A stretch of DNA of 64,000 nucleotides from Maioricimonas rarisocia (lineage in GTDB: Bacteria; Planctomycetota; Planctomycetia; Planctomycetales; Planctomycetaceae). Made by a program: the position numbers and the translations under genes. Position 1 is the stretch's first letter. Each line of letters starts with the position of its first letter. Positions 37,680 through 47,186 of the stretch are shown in pieces. Below the pieces are notes generated by a model that made no database searches, was not told the origin of the DNA, and worked only from the letters and a program-made list of their open reading frames with translations. The stretch is from positions 3,464,001 to 3,528,000 of the forward strand of contig NZ_CP036275.1 in assembly GCF_007747795.1 (NCBI RefSeq), read 5' to 3'.

Positions 37680-38507
37680 TCAGGCCGCCCGCGTCCGCAG
37701 AGCGGCGTTCGGGTAGTACTTCGTGACGACGTCCGGGTTGGCCTTGGCTGCGTCCTCGTAGTACAGGTGCAGCAGGCTGTTCCGTACACCGGCCCCTTCG
37801 GGCAGCATGTCCCGGCCGTGCCAGCTTCGTTTGGTCACGGTGTTCAGCACGCAGAACGCATAGGCCGAGTTGGGCAGAAACTGGACCTGCTTGACCTTCT
37901 CGAAGCCCCGGAAGTTGCCCAGCAGTGCCGCGGGCTTGACGCTCAGCCGATAGAAGGCGGTTCCCAGCTGCACCTGCGATTCGTCACGCGGCAGCGCGAT
38001 TTGCATCGTGACAACCTTCTTGCGCGTGTCCGGATGCGGCTTGATCTGGTAGCCGCTCACCTCACGGTACAGTTCCGGTTTAGGGAACCCCGGCAGGTCG
38101 GCGACAGCATTCTTTGAAACGCCGTAACGGTGGATCAAACCTTCGCTCAGCTGGCGGAACACGTTCCGTTTGACCAGCGGATCGGACAGCGCATTGCGGA
38201 TCGCCGTCCAGAATTCCCGCCGTTCTTCCGGCAGCCGGCTCAGACCCTCGTCCGTCATTCCGAGTTTGTCACGAACACTGTCGCCGCCGGTGTTCGCATA
38301 CTTGTACTCGTCGACCGGAGAGTAGAGGTCGGGATCGGGTAGCCAGTCGAGCATCTGCTCATAGACGTCGGCCGGAAACAGCCCGCTCACCACAAAGTGG
38401 GGGAACGGCTTGCGATCCGGTTCCGTCTGGGCGATGCGTTCGGCCAGAAAATCGCGGACGTGAATCCGCAGCGCCTCCCAGCGTCCGGTTGCTGTTCCCT
38501 CAGCCAT
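37680..38507 (-). CDS. 2OG-Fe(II) oxygenase-like protein
   Basis: A 275-aa cytoplasmic protein. ATG 38507 has GAGGA eight bases upstream. It reads as a jelly-roll dioxygenase: the HxD iron pair in IKPHPDTRKKVVTMQIALP, a distal histidine in SWHGRDM and an arginine in GVRNSLLHLYY that would bind 2-oxoglutarate. The order His-x-Asp, His, Arg and their spacing fit the Fe/2OG superfamily. Substrate unknown; some relatives hydroxylate proteins or act on sugars. It is divergent from the DUF1501 gene. Confidence 0.7.
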   Translation of the reverse strand: MAEGTATGRWEALRIHVRDFLAERIAQTEPDRKPFPHFVVSGLFPADVYEQMLDWLPDPDLYSPVDEYKYANTGGDSVRDKLGMTDEGLSRLPEERREFWTAIRNALSDPLVKRNVFRQLSEGLIHRYGVSKNAVADLPGFPKPELYREVSGYQIKPHPDTRKKVVTMQIALPRDESQVQLGTAFYRLSVKPAALLGNFRGFEKVKQVQFLPNSAYAFCVLNTVTKRSWHGRDMLPEGAGVRNSLLHLYYEDAAKANPDVVTKYYPNAALRTRAA

Positions 38508-38706
38508 CGGTTGGTCCTCGTCATGAAGCCAGCGTGCAGATGTGCGGGGCGTTGTACTGTGCTCCACCTCGATCTGGCAAGACGAATGTTCCGTTGGGGC
38601 AGCCATCCCGGCCGGCCGAAACGCCAGCATCTTGCCACTGCGGCACATCGGTCGCTATCCTAGACATCAGTGGCGGTTGATGCGTGTCTCCCCCGAGGGC
38701 CTGACC

Positions 38707-40083
38707 ATGCTTCGAATTGCTTGCAGTGACGCCCGTTCCAATTGTGCCGGCCACTCCCGACGGACCGCCCTGAAGGTGGGAGCGTGCGGGTTGCTCAACC
38801 TCTCGCTGGTCGACCTCCTCCGGCAGCGTGCTGGTGCGGGAGGTTCCAGAAACGAGAAGTCCGTCATCCTGCTCTGGCTCGACGGCGGCCCCAGCCAGCT
38901 CGAATCGTACGACCCCAAGCCGGAAGCCCCCGCAGAATACCGCGGCCCCTGGACGGCGATCTCGACGAAAGTGCCAGGAATTCACCTCACCGAGAAGTTC
39001 CCCCTGCAGGCGTCGCACACCGACAAAATGGCGATCGTCCGGTCGCTGCATCACGACAACGGGGATCATTTCGCCGCCGCCCACTGGATGCTCACGGGCA
39101 AGTACGGCAGCAACTCGGCCAACAAGGAGTCGATGTTCCCCTCAATCGGTTCTTATGTTTCCCGCATCCGTGGACCTGTCACCAACGGCCTGCCCACGTT
39201 TGTGGGGCTCCCGGCGGCCGAGTCGGTCTACCTCTACCCCGGCTACCAGGGGGCGGCCTACCTCGGCCCTGCGTACAACCCCTTCGACGTCCAGCCGCAG
39301 CAGCGGTATCTGTCCGCCACCTACACCGCGCCGATCAAGCCGCCGACGCTGCTGGCCAGTATCAACGACGAGTCGACCGGACGAACCTCCGAGCGGGTCA
39401 GCCTGCTGTCGCGGCTGGATGGCGTCCGCCGCGAGATTGACCGGACCGGCATGATGGAGTCGATGGATCAGTTCCAGCAGCAGGCGGTCGACATGGTCCT
39501 CAGTGGCAAGGCACGCGTCGCCCTCGACATCGAGCAGGAAGACGAGGCCACCCGCGATCGCTACGGACGCGGTCCCTGGGGACACTACACGCTGATGGCC
39601 CGGCGGCTCGTCGAAGCGGGCGTCGGCTTCGTCACCGTCGACATGCCCCACTGGGACAACCACTCGCGAATCGAAAAGGGCCACGGCGACAAGATCCCCA
39701 AGGTTGACCAGGCCGTTTCCGCCCTGTTGACGGATCTGACCGACCGCGGTCTCCTCGACGACGTGATCGTGCTGGTCATGGGAGAGTTCGGCCGCACGCC
39801 GCGACTGAACAACGGGCAGCCCGGCATTCCAATTCCCGGCCGCGACCACTGGGGGAACGCGATCTCGGCGATGATTGCCGGCGGAGGCATTCGCGGCGGT
39901 CAGGTGGTCGGCGCCACCAACGACAAGGCGGAGCATCCGATCGAGCGTCCGCTCAAGCCGGCCAACCTGCTGGCGACGGTTTACCATCTGCTGGGGATCG
40001 ACCCGGCGATGACGTTTCTGAATCACGCCGGCCGCCCGATTTCGATCCTCGACGAGCGCGAGATCATTCGGGAGTTGGTGTGA
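38707..40083 (+). CDS. DUF1501 protein with Tat-type signal
   Basis: A 458-aa member of the DUF1501 family, which is greatly expanded in planctomycetes and folds like alkaline phosphatase or sulfatase. ATG 38707 has GAGGG seven bases upstream. The N-terminus has a twin-arginine SRRTALKVGACGLLNLSL export signal. Core motifs: LLWLDGGPSQLESYDPKP, HHDNGDHFAAAHWMLTG, MPHWDNHS and VLVMGEFGRTPRLN. Planctomycete genes of this type often pair with a DUF1549/DUF1553 gene, which is absent here. Enzyme activity is not established for the family. Confidence 0.93.
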   Translation: MLRIACSDARSNCAGHSRRTALKVGACGLLNLSLVDLLRQRAGAGGSRNEKSVILLWLDGGPSQLESYDPKPEAPAEYRGPWTAISTKVPGIHLTEKFPLQASHTDKMAIVRSLHHDNGDHFAAAHWMLTGKYGSNSANKESMFPSIGSYVSRIRGPVTNGLPTFVGLPAAESVYLYPGYQGAAYLGPAYNPFDVQPQQRYLSATYTAPIKPPTLLASINDESTGRTSERVSLLSRLDGVRREIDRTGMMESMDQFQQQAVDMVLSGKARVALDIEQEDEATRDRYGRGPWGHYTLMARRLVEAGVGFVTVDMPHWDNHSRIEKGHGDKIPKVDQAVSALLTDLTDRGLLDDVIVLVMGEFGRTPRLNNGQPGIPIPGRDHWGNAISAMIAGGGIRGGQVVGATNDKAEHPIERPLKPANLLATVYHLLGIDPAMTFLNHAGRPISILDEREIIRELV

Positions 40084-40283
40084 GAAGGGATCTTCCAAGG
40101 GCGTTGTCACATCGTTCGATACTCTGACGGTTCAGAACCGGACGACGTCCTCACTTTCCTGTTTCATGTCATACTGCCTCAATGACCCTGTGCCGGTCTC
40201 GTTGCGTCTCTGCAACGGGAGCAGCGGGGACGTCTGCCATTTCGCAACTTCACTTCGATACCACCACATCACGGGCTGCAGCG

Positions 40284-43200
40284 ATGACTAAGGGCAAGAA
40301 GCCTACGATCCTGCTGGTGTTCAATGACAGTGCTCTCGAACCCCTCCCGTTTTCGCTGAGAATCCACGAACGAATCCGGCTTCAGATCTGGAAACACTCC
40401 GGCCGGAAACAGAAGCGGAGAGGTCGACAGGCCGATGGTGAGGTAGAGGAACGAGACGAAGAAACGCGGACTTTCGAAGAAACGACGCGACCGGGAGTCC
40501 TCAGGATCCGGCAGCAATGCGAGAACTGGGGGCATCGCTCTCGAAACCGACAGCGACCAGTGCCGTGTCAGCTCGACAGGGTTCGTGTTCTCCCATTTCG
40601 ATGGTTGTACTGGTGTGTGGAACGCGTGTGGCCGACGACGGAGGAGGAAACGACGGTCTCCGCCGACAGAGCCCCCTCGTCGATTATTGACGCAGTCGAT
40701 CGGCTGACTCGACGACTGCTGCCCGACTGGGAAGTGGTGCTGCTGACGGAACGCGATCTGGAGCGGGGTGACAATGGCCAGGTTGACCTCGAGGCCACAC
40801 TCCAGAGTTGCGGCATCGGAGACGGAACGTGGCCAGACGCTGTCGTCGCCGACATCTGGTTTCAGACGAAAAAAGAGGATCCGACGCTCGCGAGACGGAT
40901 TGTCGAGTATATCTCCCAGAATCGCGGCGATTCGGTGGGGCAGCATTATCTGGTGTCGACGCTCCCCGAAGACCCGCCGCACGACGATGCGTTCGAGGAG
41001 ACGCCGCACGAGCGATTTCAGTTCGAAGCGTTCAAGCCGCTGTTTCACTACGTCACCAACCCGTGGGACGAGATTTTCAACCACCTGTTGTATGTGCGGA
41101 GTTGTCACCAGTTCGGGACGCTCCTCGGGCGACTCGACGGAACAGGAGATCGTGAGACACGCCGCAAACTCGCCTTGGATGATTTCGGAGTCGACGTGGT
41201 CGAAGCGGAATCTCTCCAGGGACGGAACGAGCAGGAAATCAGTCTGGACGGAAAGTCATTCAGCAAACCGGTAATCATCTACCTGCCGGACGCCGATCAG
41301 CCGGTGCGGCGCCTGCGCATTTCCCGCTGTACGTTCGAGAAACCGGTGCTCGTTTACCGTGCCCGCGCTGTGCGTACCATCCGTATTCAGCGCTGCGACT
41401 TTCACGAAGGTCTTGTGGTGGACCGCTGTCGTTTCGAAGAAGACGCGATCTTCGAGTACAACCGCTTTCTGTCCGAGCCGCCGTGGTTTCATGCCACGCA
41501 CTTCGGCGGCAGGATCACGTACCGCTGTAATCGGCAACTTCCCGTAAAATCCGAATCCGATTCCAGGCCTGCTGTCCCTCTGATCATGTGGCATCGCTGC
41601 GAGTTCTCTGACCGTGGATACGTCGATCTGGGAGGGGATCGCGTCAAGGCAACGTGGTATATGTGCAGCTTTGCTGCCGGCCGGTACCTCGAAGTCGTTT
41701 TCCCCTACCTTTGCGAAGCGGGCCTGCGAGGCAACGGTGCTCCCACGGGAAACGTTCGCGCGACGGCGACCGGAGTGGTCGACCTCGCCGCCCACGCCTC
41801 CGACGTAGACGCACACTCCGGATACTTCCGTTTCCGCGAAAAGGGACAGAACGAATTCGCCGATGACATCGGTTTCGACCGCCGCGACGTTGATCTCCGG
41901 TTCACGAATTCAAACCTGGCCGGCCGCATTGTCATACGGGAGCATCCTTTTCCCACCGGATATTACGATCGCCGCTACGGTCTGGGAGTCAATCTCAGCG
42001 GGTCGACGCTTTCCGGATCGCTCAACCTGCAGCATGTGCGCGTCCGGTGGCTGAATCTCGACCGCATCGCAATGCTGGGCGGCGAAATGTTCCTGACCGA
42101 TCCCGGTTTGACCACTCGCTACTGGCCCAAGTTTGACCGGCGAAACACGAATGCGGCGGGGAGCTTTTCCGGCTGGATTACGACCGCCCTGAAGAGGCTC
42201 TACGAACTGAACGTGCCTCGGCTTGCCGGCCTGTGCGTGGGAATGGTACTGACGGCCGGCTTCCTTGCGACGGCCATGGTGTCGTCGAGCGTGCTGGAGT
42301 CGACTCTCTATGCTGCTGCCGGGACCTGCACCGGGCTGCTCTGCATGCTGGCGACTTCGCTCCTGTTTGACGAATCGACCAGTCCCTTCAGTCTTGTTCC
42401 CGAACGATGTGGCATCATCTACGAGGAGCGGCTGCTCAATGGCCTGGAGCGTCCCCGGTTCTCGACGCATCTGGTCCGACAGAATCGTCTCATCGAGTAC
42501 GAGAACCTGCTGGCGCGCCGCAAGCTTCACTGTTACAGCGTCGCTCAGCAGTACGAGGATTTGCGGAACGCATTCTCTCGTTCACCGAATACCGATGCGG
42601 AAGAAGACTACTGCCACTTCAAGGCGATCGACTACCGCCAGCAGGCAGAGCATCTGACGCTGGAGCAGAATGCGAGAGGCAATGCCGTGTATCCATTGCA
42701 CTGGAGCGAGAAGGCGGGCGTTGTGCTCTCCATCGTCGCCGGCGCGTTGATCCTGGGCGGAGTGACCGCTGTCGGCTGGCGCGGAGTCGAGTGGGCGGCC
42801 GGACTGATCAACGGAGACGCGATGGCCGGACTCGCGCCTTCCGAGTTTCTCTGGAAGAGGTTCCTGACCGTCACGCCCCTGTTCGCGAGCCTGTATCTTC
42901 TCGCCGGCTACGCACTCTCCTTCGACGTGCGAGTCCTCTGCAAGTGGGCCGCGCGTCGCACAATTCTGCAGGTGATCAGCGCAGGGCTCTACCCGACACG
43001 TACGATTCTGTCGGGCGGCCTGATCATCGTCATGTTTTCCTCAGTTTACATCATCGCGGGAACATACCACCTACCGCTCATGGGCAGCATTGTCGACGGA
43101 AACGATATTGCTCTGATCGAAGGAGACAGTGCTGACGTCTGGCGGGCCATGTACTTCAGCGTGGTGACATTCACCACCCTCGGCTACGGCGACTACCACC

Positions 43201-43304
43201 CCACCGGAGCCTTGCGGATCGTCGCGGCATTCGAGGCCCTGATTGGAGCAATCATGATCGCGATCGTCACAGTTTCGATTGCACGGCAATACCTCAGAAA
43301 GTAG
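40284..43304 (+). CDS. Potassium-channel-like protein with receiver-like and beta-helix domains
   Basis: About 1006 aa from ATG 40284; a start at 40182 is possible and neither has a clear ribosome binding site. Residues about 8-290 read like a receiver domain with a long charged insert: strand TILLVFND, strand WEVVLLTE, strand DAVVADIWF with Asp at the phosphorylation position, strand HYLVSTLP, and HYVTNPWDEIF where receivers have a Lys. Residues about 330-620 have short pentapeptide-like repeats (LRISRCTF, IRIQRCDF, LVVDRCRF, VNLSGSTLSGSLNL), suggesting a beta-helix. Six membrane helices follow, with a potassium selectivity filter TTLGYGDY (codons near 43173) between the last two. Predicted inner-membrane channel gated by the N-terminal parts; regulator and trigger unknown. 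Confidence 0.75.
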   Translation: MTKGKKPTILLVFNDSALEPLPFSLRIHERIRLQIWKHSGRKQKRRGRQADGEVEERDEETRTFEETTRPGVLRIRQQCENWGHRSRNRQRPVPCQLDRVRVLPFRWLYWCVERVWPTTEEETTVSADRAPSSIIDAVDRLTRRLLPDWEVVLLTERDLERGDNGQVDLEATLQSCGIGDGTWPDAVVADIWFQTKKEDPTLARRIVEYISQNRGDSVGQHYLVSTLPEDPPHDDAFEETPHERFQFEAFKPLFHYVTNPWDEIFNHLLYVRSCHQFGTLLGRLDGTGDRETRRKLALDDFGVDVVEAESLQGRNEQEISLDGKSFSKPVIIYLPDADQPVRRLRISRCTFEKPVLVYRARAVRTIRIQRCDFHEGLVVDRCRFEEDAIFEYNRFLSEPPWFHATHFGGRITYRCNRQLPVKSESDSRPAVPLIMWHRCEFSDRGYVDLGGDRVKATWYMCSFAAGRYLEVVFPYLCEAGLRGNGAPTGNVRATATGVVDLAAHASDVDAHSGYFRFREKGQNEFADDIGFDRRDVDLRFTNSNLAGRIVIREHPFPTGYYDRRYGLGVNLSGSTLSGSLNLQHVRVRWLNLDRIAMLGGEMFLTDPGLTTRYWPKFDRRNTNAAGSFSGWITTALKRLYELNVPRLAGLCVGMVLTAGFLATAMVSSSVLESTLYAAAGTCTGLLCMLATSLLFDESTSPFSLVPERCGIIYEERLLNGLERPRFSTHLVRQNRLIEYENLLARRKLHCYSVAQQYEDLRNAFSRSPNTDAEEDYCHFKAIDYRQQAEHLTLEQNARGNAVYPLHWSEKAGVVLSIVAGALILGGVTAVGWRGVEWAAGLINGDAMAGLAPSEFLWKRFLTVTPLFASLYLLAGYALSFDVRVLCKWAARRTILQVISAGLYPTRTILSGGLIIVMFSSVYIIAGTYHLPLMGSIVDGNDIALIEGDSADVWRAMYFSVVTFTTLGYGDYHPTGALRIVAAFEALIGAIMIAIVTVSIARQYLRK

Positions 43305-43397
43305 CGTGCCGTTGGAATCGTGGACGGAGCCTGATTTCGTTGGGCGATGGCCCTGTTCCTCCGCGAAACTGGTGCTTGCCCCAATCTGGACCGACTG

Positions 43398-44201
43398 ATG
43401 CCCCTGCGAATTCTGCTGATAGCTGCCTGCGTGTCTGTCAGTTCTCTTTGCATCGCCCGCGAACCGCGGCCGCTCGTCGTGGCTCATCGCGGCCTCCTTC
43501 GCCACGCCCCCGAGAACACGCTCGCCAACTTCCGCGCCTGCCTCGAACTGCGGATCGGATTCGAATTCGATGTCCAGCGGACCCGCGACGGGCATCTCGT
43601 CTGCATTCATGACAGCACTGTCGACCGAACGACGACCGGCACCGGCCGGGTGGCCGACTTGACGCTGGACGAGATACGCCGCCTCGACGCCGGGAGCTGG
43701 TTCGATACTGCTTTCGAGGGAGAACGGGTGCCGACGATCGAGGAGGTGCTGGCGCTCATCGCCAACTATCGCCAGCACGATGTCCTGATCGCCGTCGACC
43801 TCAAGACCGGGGACGCGGGACGCGACGTGGTTCATCTCGCCCAGAAACACGAGGTCCTGGATCGACTGCTGTTCATCGGACGCACGATTACCGACGGTTC
43901 CGTTCGCCGGCAGATTCGGGCCGCCTCCCCCCAAGCCCGTGTGGCGGCCGTCGCGAATAATGCCGACGAGTTCGCGGACGCACTCGCTGCCGACGCCGAC
44001 CGCGTCTACTTCCGGTACGTCCCGTCCGAAGCTGAAATGACCCGGCTCAAGGAGGCGGGGAAGCAGAGCTTCATTGCCGGCCCGACCGTCGCCGGGCACG
44101 AGCCGGAGAACTGGCGACGGCTTGCACAGGTGGGCATCGACGCGATCCTCACCGATTACCCGCTGGAACTGCAGGCCATGCTTCGCTCTCAGCCGGATTA
44201 G
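43398..44201 (+). CDS. Exported glycerophosphodiester phosphodiesterase
   Basis: A 267-aa GDPD-family enzyme that cleaves glycerophosphodiesters to glycerol 3-phosphate and an alcohol, likely in the periplasm. ATG 43398 begins a signal peptide (ILLIAACVSVSSLCIA). Core motifs: VAHRGLLRHAPENTLANF, the calcium pair in EFDVQRTRDG and the second histidine in CIHDSTVDRT. A TIM-barrel end strand reads GIDAILTDYP. Length is normal. It follows the channel gene by 93 bases in the same direction, but a functional link is not evident. Confidence 0.92.
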   Translation: MPLRILLIAACVSVSSLCIAREPRPLVVAHRGLLRHAPENTLANFRACLELRIGFEFDVQRTRDGHLVCIHDSTVDRTTTGTGRVADLTLDEIRRLDAGSWFDTAFEGERVPTIEEVLALIANYRQHDVLIAVDLKTGDAGRDVVHLAQKHEVLDRLLFIGRTITDGSVRRQIRAASPQARVAAVANNADEFADALAADADRVYFRYVPSEAEMTRLKEAGKQSFIAGPTVAGHEPENWRRLAQVGIDAILTDYPLELQAMLRSQPD

Positions 44202-44210
44202 AACGGCTGC

Positions 44211-45800
44211 TCAGTTCTTCAGCCGATCCAGCACGGCCTGCGGCGGTTTCCATCCGATCGGACGCGCGACGTCAGGCGTGTATTCGCAGGTGATCATGAA
44301 CAGCTCGTGCCGGGCTGCCACCTCCGGCGGCAAATTGACCTGCACCTGGGTGTAGCCGTTGGCCCGCCATGACTGCCACCCGTGCGTGGAGCTTTGAGGA
44401 AGCGGATGCCCGTTGAGTCGGACTGAATCGATCGTCGGCTGGCGATAAGGGAGTCGCAGCCGAAAGCCAATGCCATGCTCGATCGGTTCCGGATCGGTCA
44501 CCGGGTGTCTGGCCGTGCTCACGGCCAGCAGAACTTCGGGCCCGGATCGCACAAACTTCTGGACCGCCGTCGAGTCGACGTCCTCACGCTGAGAGATGCC
44601 GGCAAGAAACTGGTCGAGATCTTTTTGAAGCACATCGGCGGCTGCGGTCGACGTCGCCACGAGGTATGTGTCGCGACCGTCCGTCTGCGGATACAGGATT
44701 GCCTGTGTGAACTGTCCCTGCTTCTGCCACAGTTCGAAACGGCTGCGGCGGCGCGCCCCGGCAGTTTCGCCGTACGCGGTCACGAAGTGTCCCGTATACG
44801 AGGCGACGCGGTCGACGGGGTAGCCCTCGTGCGGCTCGTTCTGCCAGCGACCGTTGCCGATTTTCAGCAACCCTTTCAGCCGTGCGACGCCGCTCTGTTC
44901 CCATGCGATCTCAAAGGCCGAGACCATCGTGTGGTATTTCGCGTAGCCGTACTGGGCAGTGTAGAAGTTCGGCTGACCGCTCCAGGTCCGGTCGGCGATC
45001 GGCCCCATCACCGGGCCATGGAAGGAACGCTGGGCATCGGCTTCGAAACGGTCGGAAGGAAAGCCCGCTTCCTCTCCCGCACGGATGATCTCCTCGGTCA
45101 CCCGCCAGTCCCACGGTCGCAGTGCAAAGTTTGAGTAGGCCGAACCGGTCACCTCGAACATGATCTGTCCCTGGTAGCGGGTCCGATCTCCCAGCTGTTC
45201 GAGCGGATACTCCTGCAAACCTGTTCCGTGCATGTCGGCGTGAACGTCCGGCTGCCAGCGGTCGATGACGTTCAGCACCGCCATGACCTCCGGTGCTTTC
45301 TCCGGCGTCTTATACTCCAGACGTTCCAGGTCCCAGTTTGCCGGCCCGCCTCCCGTGTACGGATCGATCTTCTCCGAGTTGCGGAACCGGTCGGTCTGGA
45401 AGAACGCTTCGGGATGATTGATCGGCATCAGCAGCACAATCTGTTTTCGCCGCGTTTCGCGGGCGTCTTCTGTGTCCCCGAGCAGCCATTCGACGAAGTG
45501 CAGAATCGTCGTCGTGCCGGAACGTTCAGGCCCCCCATGCAGGGCCGTGACCAGCGCGATCTGCTTGAGATCATCGTCGACGTCCGGGTCGGTAATCTTC
45601 AGGAGATGAATGCCCAGCCCGGCGGCCGACTCACCGACCCGCTCGACTGTCAGAACCTCCGGATGCTGCTCGTTCCAATACCCAAGTGTTGCCTCGTATT
45701 CTTCAAGCGTGATGCGATGCACGCGTTCCGGCTCAGCAGCACCAACTGTGGATACCGAGAACAGCATTGCGAGTATCAGCAGCAGCGAGCGTCCGAGCAT
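44211..45800 (-). CDS. Exported M14 zinc carboxypeptidase-like protein
   Basis: A 529-aa protein of the M14 metallocarboxypeptidase fold. ATG 45800 begins a signal peptide (SLLLILAMLFSVSTVGAAEP); no strong ribosome binding site is visible. The first zinc motif reads ALHGGPERSG, with His and Glu one residue further apart than the usual HxxE. The third ligand fits VHADMHGTG and the general-base glutamate fits SAFEIAWE. Residues about 400-529 form a beta-rich C-terminal part (PQSSTHGWQSWR). It could trim peptides or D-amino-acid peptidoglycan stems. It is convergent with the GDPD gene, nine bases apart. Confidence 0.8.
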   Translation of the reverse strand: MLGRSLLLILAMLFSVSTVGAAEPERVHRITLEEYEATLGYWNEQHPEVLTVERVGESAAGLGIHLLKITDPDVDDDLKQIALVTALHGGPERSGTTTILHFVEWLLGDTEDARETRRKQIVLLMPINHPEAFFQTDRFRNSEKIDPYTGGGPANWDLERLEYKTPEKAPEVMAVLNVIDRWQPDVHADMHGTGLQEYPLEQLGDRTRYQGQIMFEVTGSAYSNFALRPWDWRVTEEIIRAGEEAGFPSDRFEADAQRSFHGPVMGPIADRTWSGQPNFYTAQYGYAKYHTMVSAFEIAWEQSGVARLKGLLKIGNGRWQNEPHEGYPVDRVASYTGHFVTAYGETAGARRRSRFELWQKQGQFTQAILYPQTDGRDTYLVATSTAAADVLQKDLDQFLAGISQREDVDSTAVQKFVRSGPEVLLAVSTARHPVTDPEPIEHGIGFRLRLPYRQPTIDSVRLNGHPLPQSSTHGWQSWRANGYTQVQVNLPPEVAARHELFMITCEYTPDVARPIGWKPPQAVLDRLKN

Positions 45801-45984
45801 GAGAAGCCGATCAGGTGGGAGGAAGGGGGTGGGATAAGATCCGGCAGCACCGCGCGGTGGTTGCGAATCCCGATGATAGCGACGGCAAACGGCTCGTTCG
45901 ATCCTGTCGCCCGACGCCTGTACCTCGGCACGGACATTCGTAGAATGACGGCGTCGACCTGCTCTCTTTGAGGAATCGTACGCT

Positions 45985-46497
45985 GTGCGGTCGACGGCAA
46001 ATGTTTCATCCGCTTCTCGTACCGTCACCGCTGATATGGCTGCACTGGAATTCTCATACCGCCCACGCTCGTACCAGTTTCTCGAACTCTGGACGCCCGG
46101 CGACTGGCGGATCAAGGTTTACGGCATCGCGTACGAAGGGGATCGACCCGACTCCGAAGTGGTTGAAGCGGCAAAACGACTTGCCGTCCCGCGGCTCGAA
46201 GAGGCGTCGGCGAACCACTATGGCGTTGGCTTTCTCGCCATTCATGCCGGCAAGACGGGCAACTTCGTCTTCGTCGACTGGTGGTGCGATGAGAACGAAC
46301 TGCATCACCACGTCTGGATGACCCCGCTCGGTGATCCGTTCGAATTCGAGTACCTCACGCCGCGGGGAATCGCTGCCTGCGTCTGGGATCTGCACCTGAT
46401 CGCGCACGAGCAGCAGGCGTGGATCGAAACGGCTCTGAAACCCGAAACCGCCGACCTCGACGCTTACCTCGCCCGACGCCTCAACGGCATGTTCTGA
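45985..46497 (+). CDS. Conserved cytoplasmic protein of unknown function
   Basis: A protein of 153-170 aa with many Trp and Tyr (FSYRPRSYQFLELWTPGDW, FVFVDWWCDENELHHH). GTG 45985 has GAGGA ten bases upstream; ATG 46036 is an alternative just before the conserved-looking part. No membrane helix or catalytic motif is seen and I do not recognise the family. It is divergent from the M14 gene and convergent with the GNAT gene. Confidence 0.7.
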   Translation: MRSTANVSSASRTVTADMAALEFSYRPRSYQFLELWTPGDWRIKVYGIAYEGDRPDSEVVEAAKRLAVPRLEEASANHYGVGFLAIHAGKTGNFVFVDWWCDENELHHHVWMTPLGDPFEFEYLTPRGIAACVWDLHLIAHEQQAWIETALKPETADLDAYLARRLNGMF

Positions 46498-46504
46498 ACG
46501 GTTG

Positions 46505-47110
46505 CTACTGTCCTGATGGACGGGATTCCGGGGCGGGATTCTGGTTGAGCGGGGCCGTCACTCGAACGACTTCCCCTTCAAAGTGCTGCTGCTGATCTGG
46601 AAACAGCTTTCGCAGCAGCTCGAGCATCGCGACGTTCGACGGCAGGACCCAGGCTTCGAACTCCCGGACTCCCTCGCGATGAGCCAGATCAGAGAGTGTT
46701 CGCAGCAGGAACGTTCCCAGCCCCCTGTGCTGAACATCGTCATGCACGGTGACGGCAATCTCGGCCCGGTCTGGCGATTCGCCGCGGATGTACCGGGCTC
46801 CGCACACGATTCGTGTCCGGTCGCCATCGCCCATGACGCCCACGATGCATGCCTCGCGGCTGCGGTCGATCGTCAGCATTCCTCGCAGTCGCCGGGGCGG
46901 AACGCCATCGATCAGCGTGAAGAATCGGTGCAGGATCGTTTCGGGCGAAGCGGTTCTGATTGCCTCGGCGATGAGTTCGGCATCGTCCGGTCGGACGTGC
47001 CGGAACCGGACCGTGGTCGTCTCATCGATTCGATGCTCGCCGATCCACTCGTCGTCGGTCTCCATCGACTGCGGTGCCGGACTTGCCGGGCCTTCCCTGT
47101 CGCTTGTCAT
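46505..47110 (-). CDS. GNAT-family N-acetyltransferase
   Basis: About 200 aa from ATG 47110. The GNAT fold is shown by the acetyl-CoA loop VHDDVQHRGLGTFLLRTL, preceded by a strand with AEIAVTV and followed by EAWVLPSNVAMLELLRKLF. The first part (VRFRHVRPDDAELIAEAIR) matches the acetyltransferase part found in some acetyl-CoA synthetase-like or Pat-type proteins. Substrate unknown; it could be a protein lysine acetyltransferase. The start is uncertain (47164, 47110 or 47065). Confidence 0.85.
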   Translation of the reverse strand: MTSDREGPASPAPQSMETDDEWIGEHRIDETTTVRFRHVRPDDAELIAEAIRTASPETILHRFFTLIDGVPPRRLRGMLTIDRSREACIVGVMGDGDRTRIVCGARYIRGESPDRAEIAVTVHDDVQHRGLGTFLLRTLSDLAHREGVREFEAWVLPSNVAMLELLRKLFPDQQQHFEGEVVRVTAPLNQNPAPESRPSGQ

Positions 47111-47186
47111 TCCGTCTGCACAAATCTTCGCTGTGGCAGTCTGCCGCGCAGACAACACGGTCACACGGCTGTGAGAAGAGATGCGG

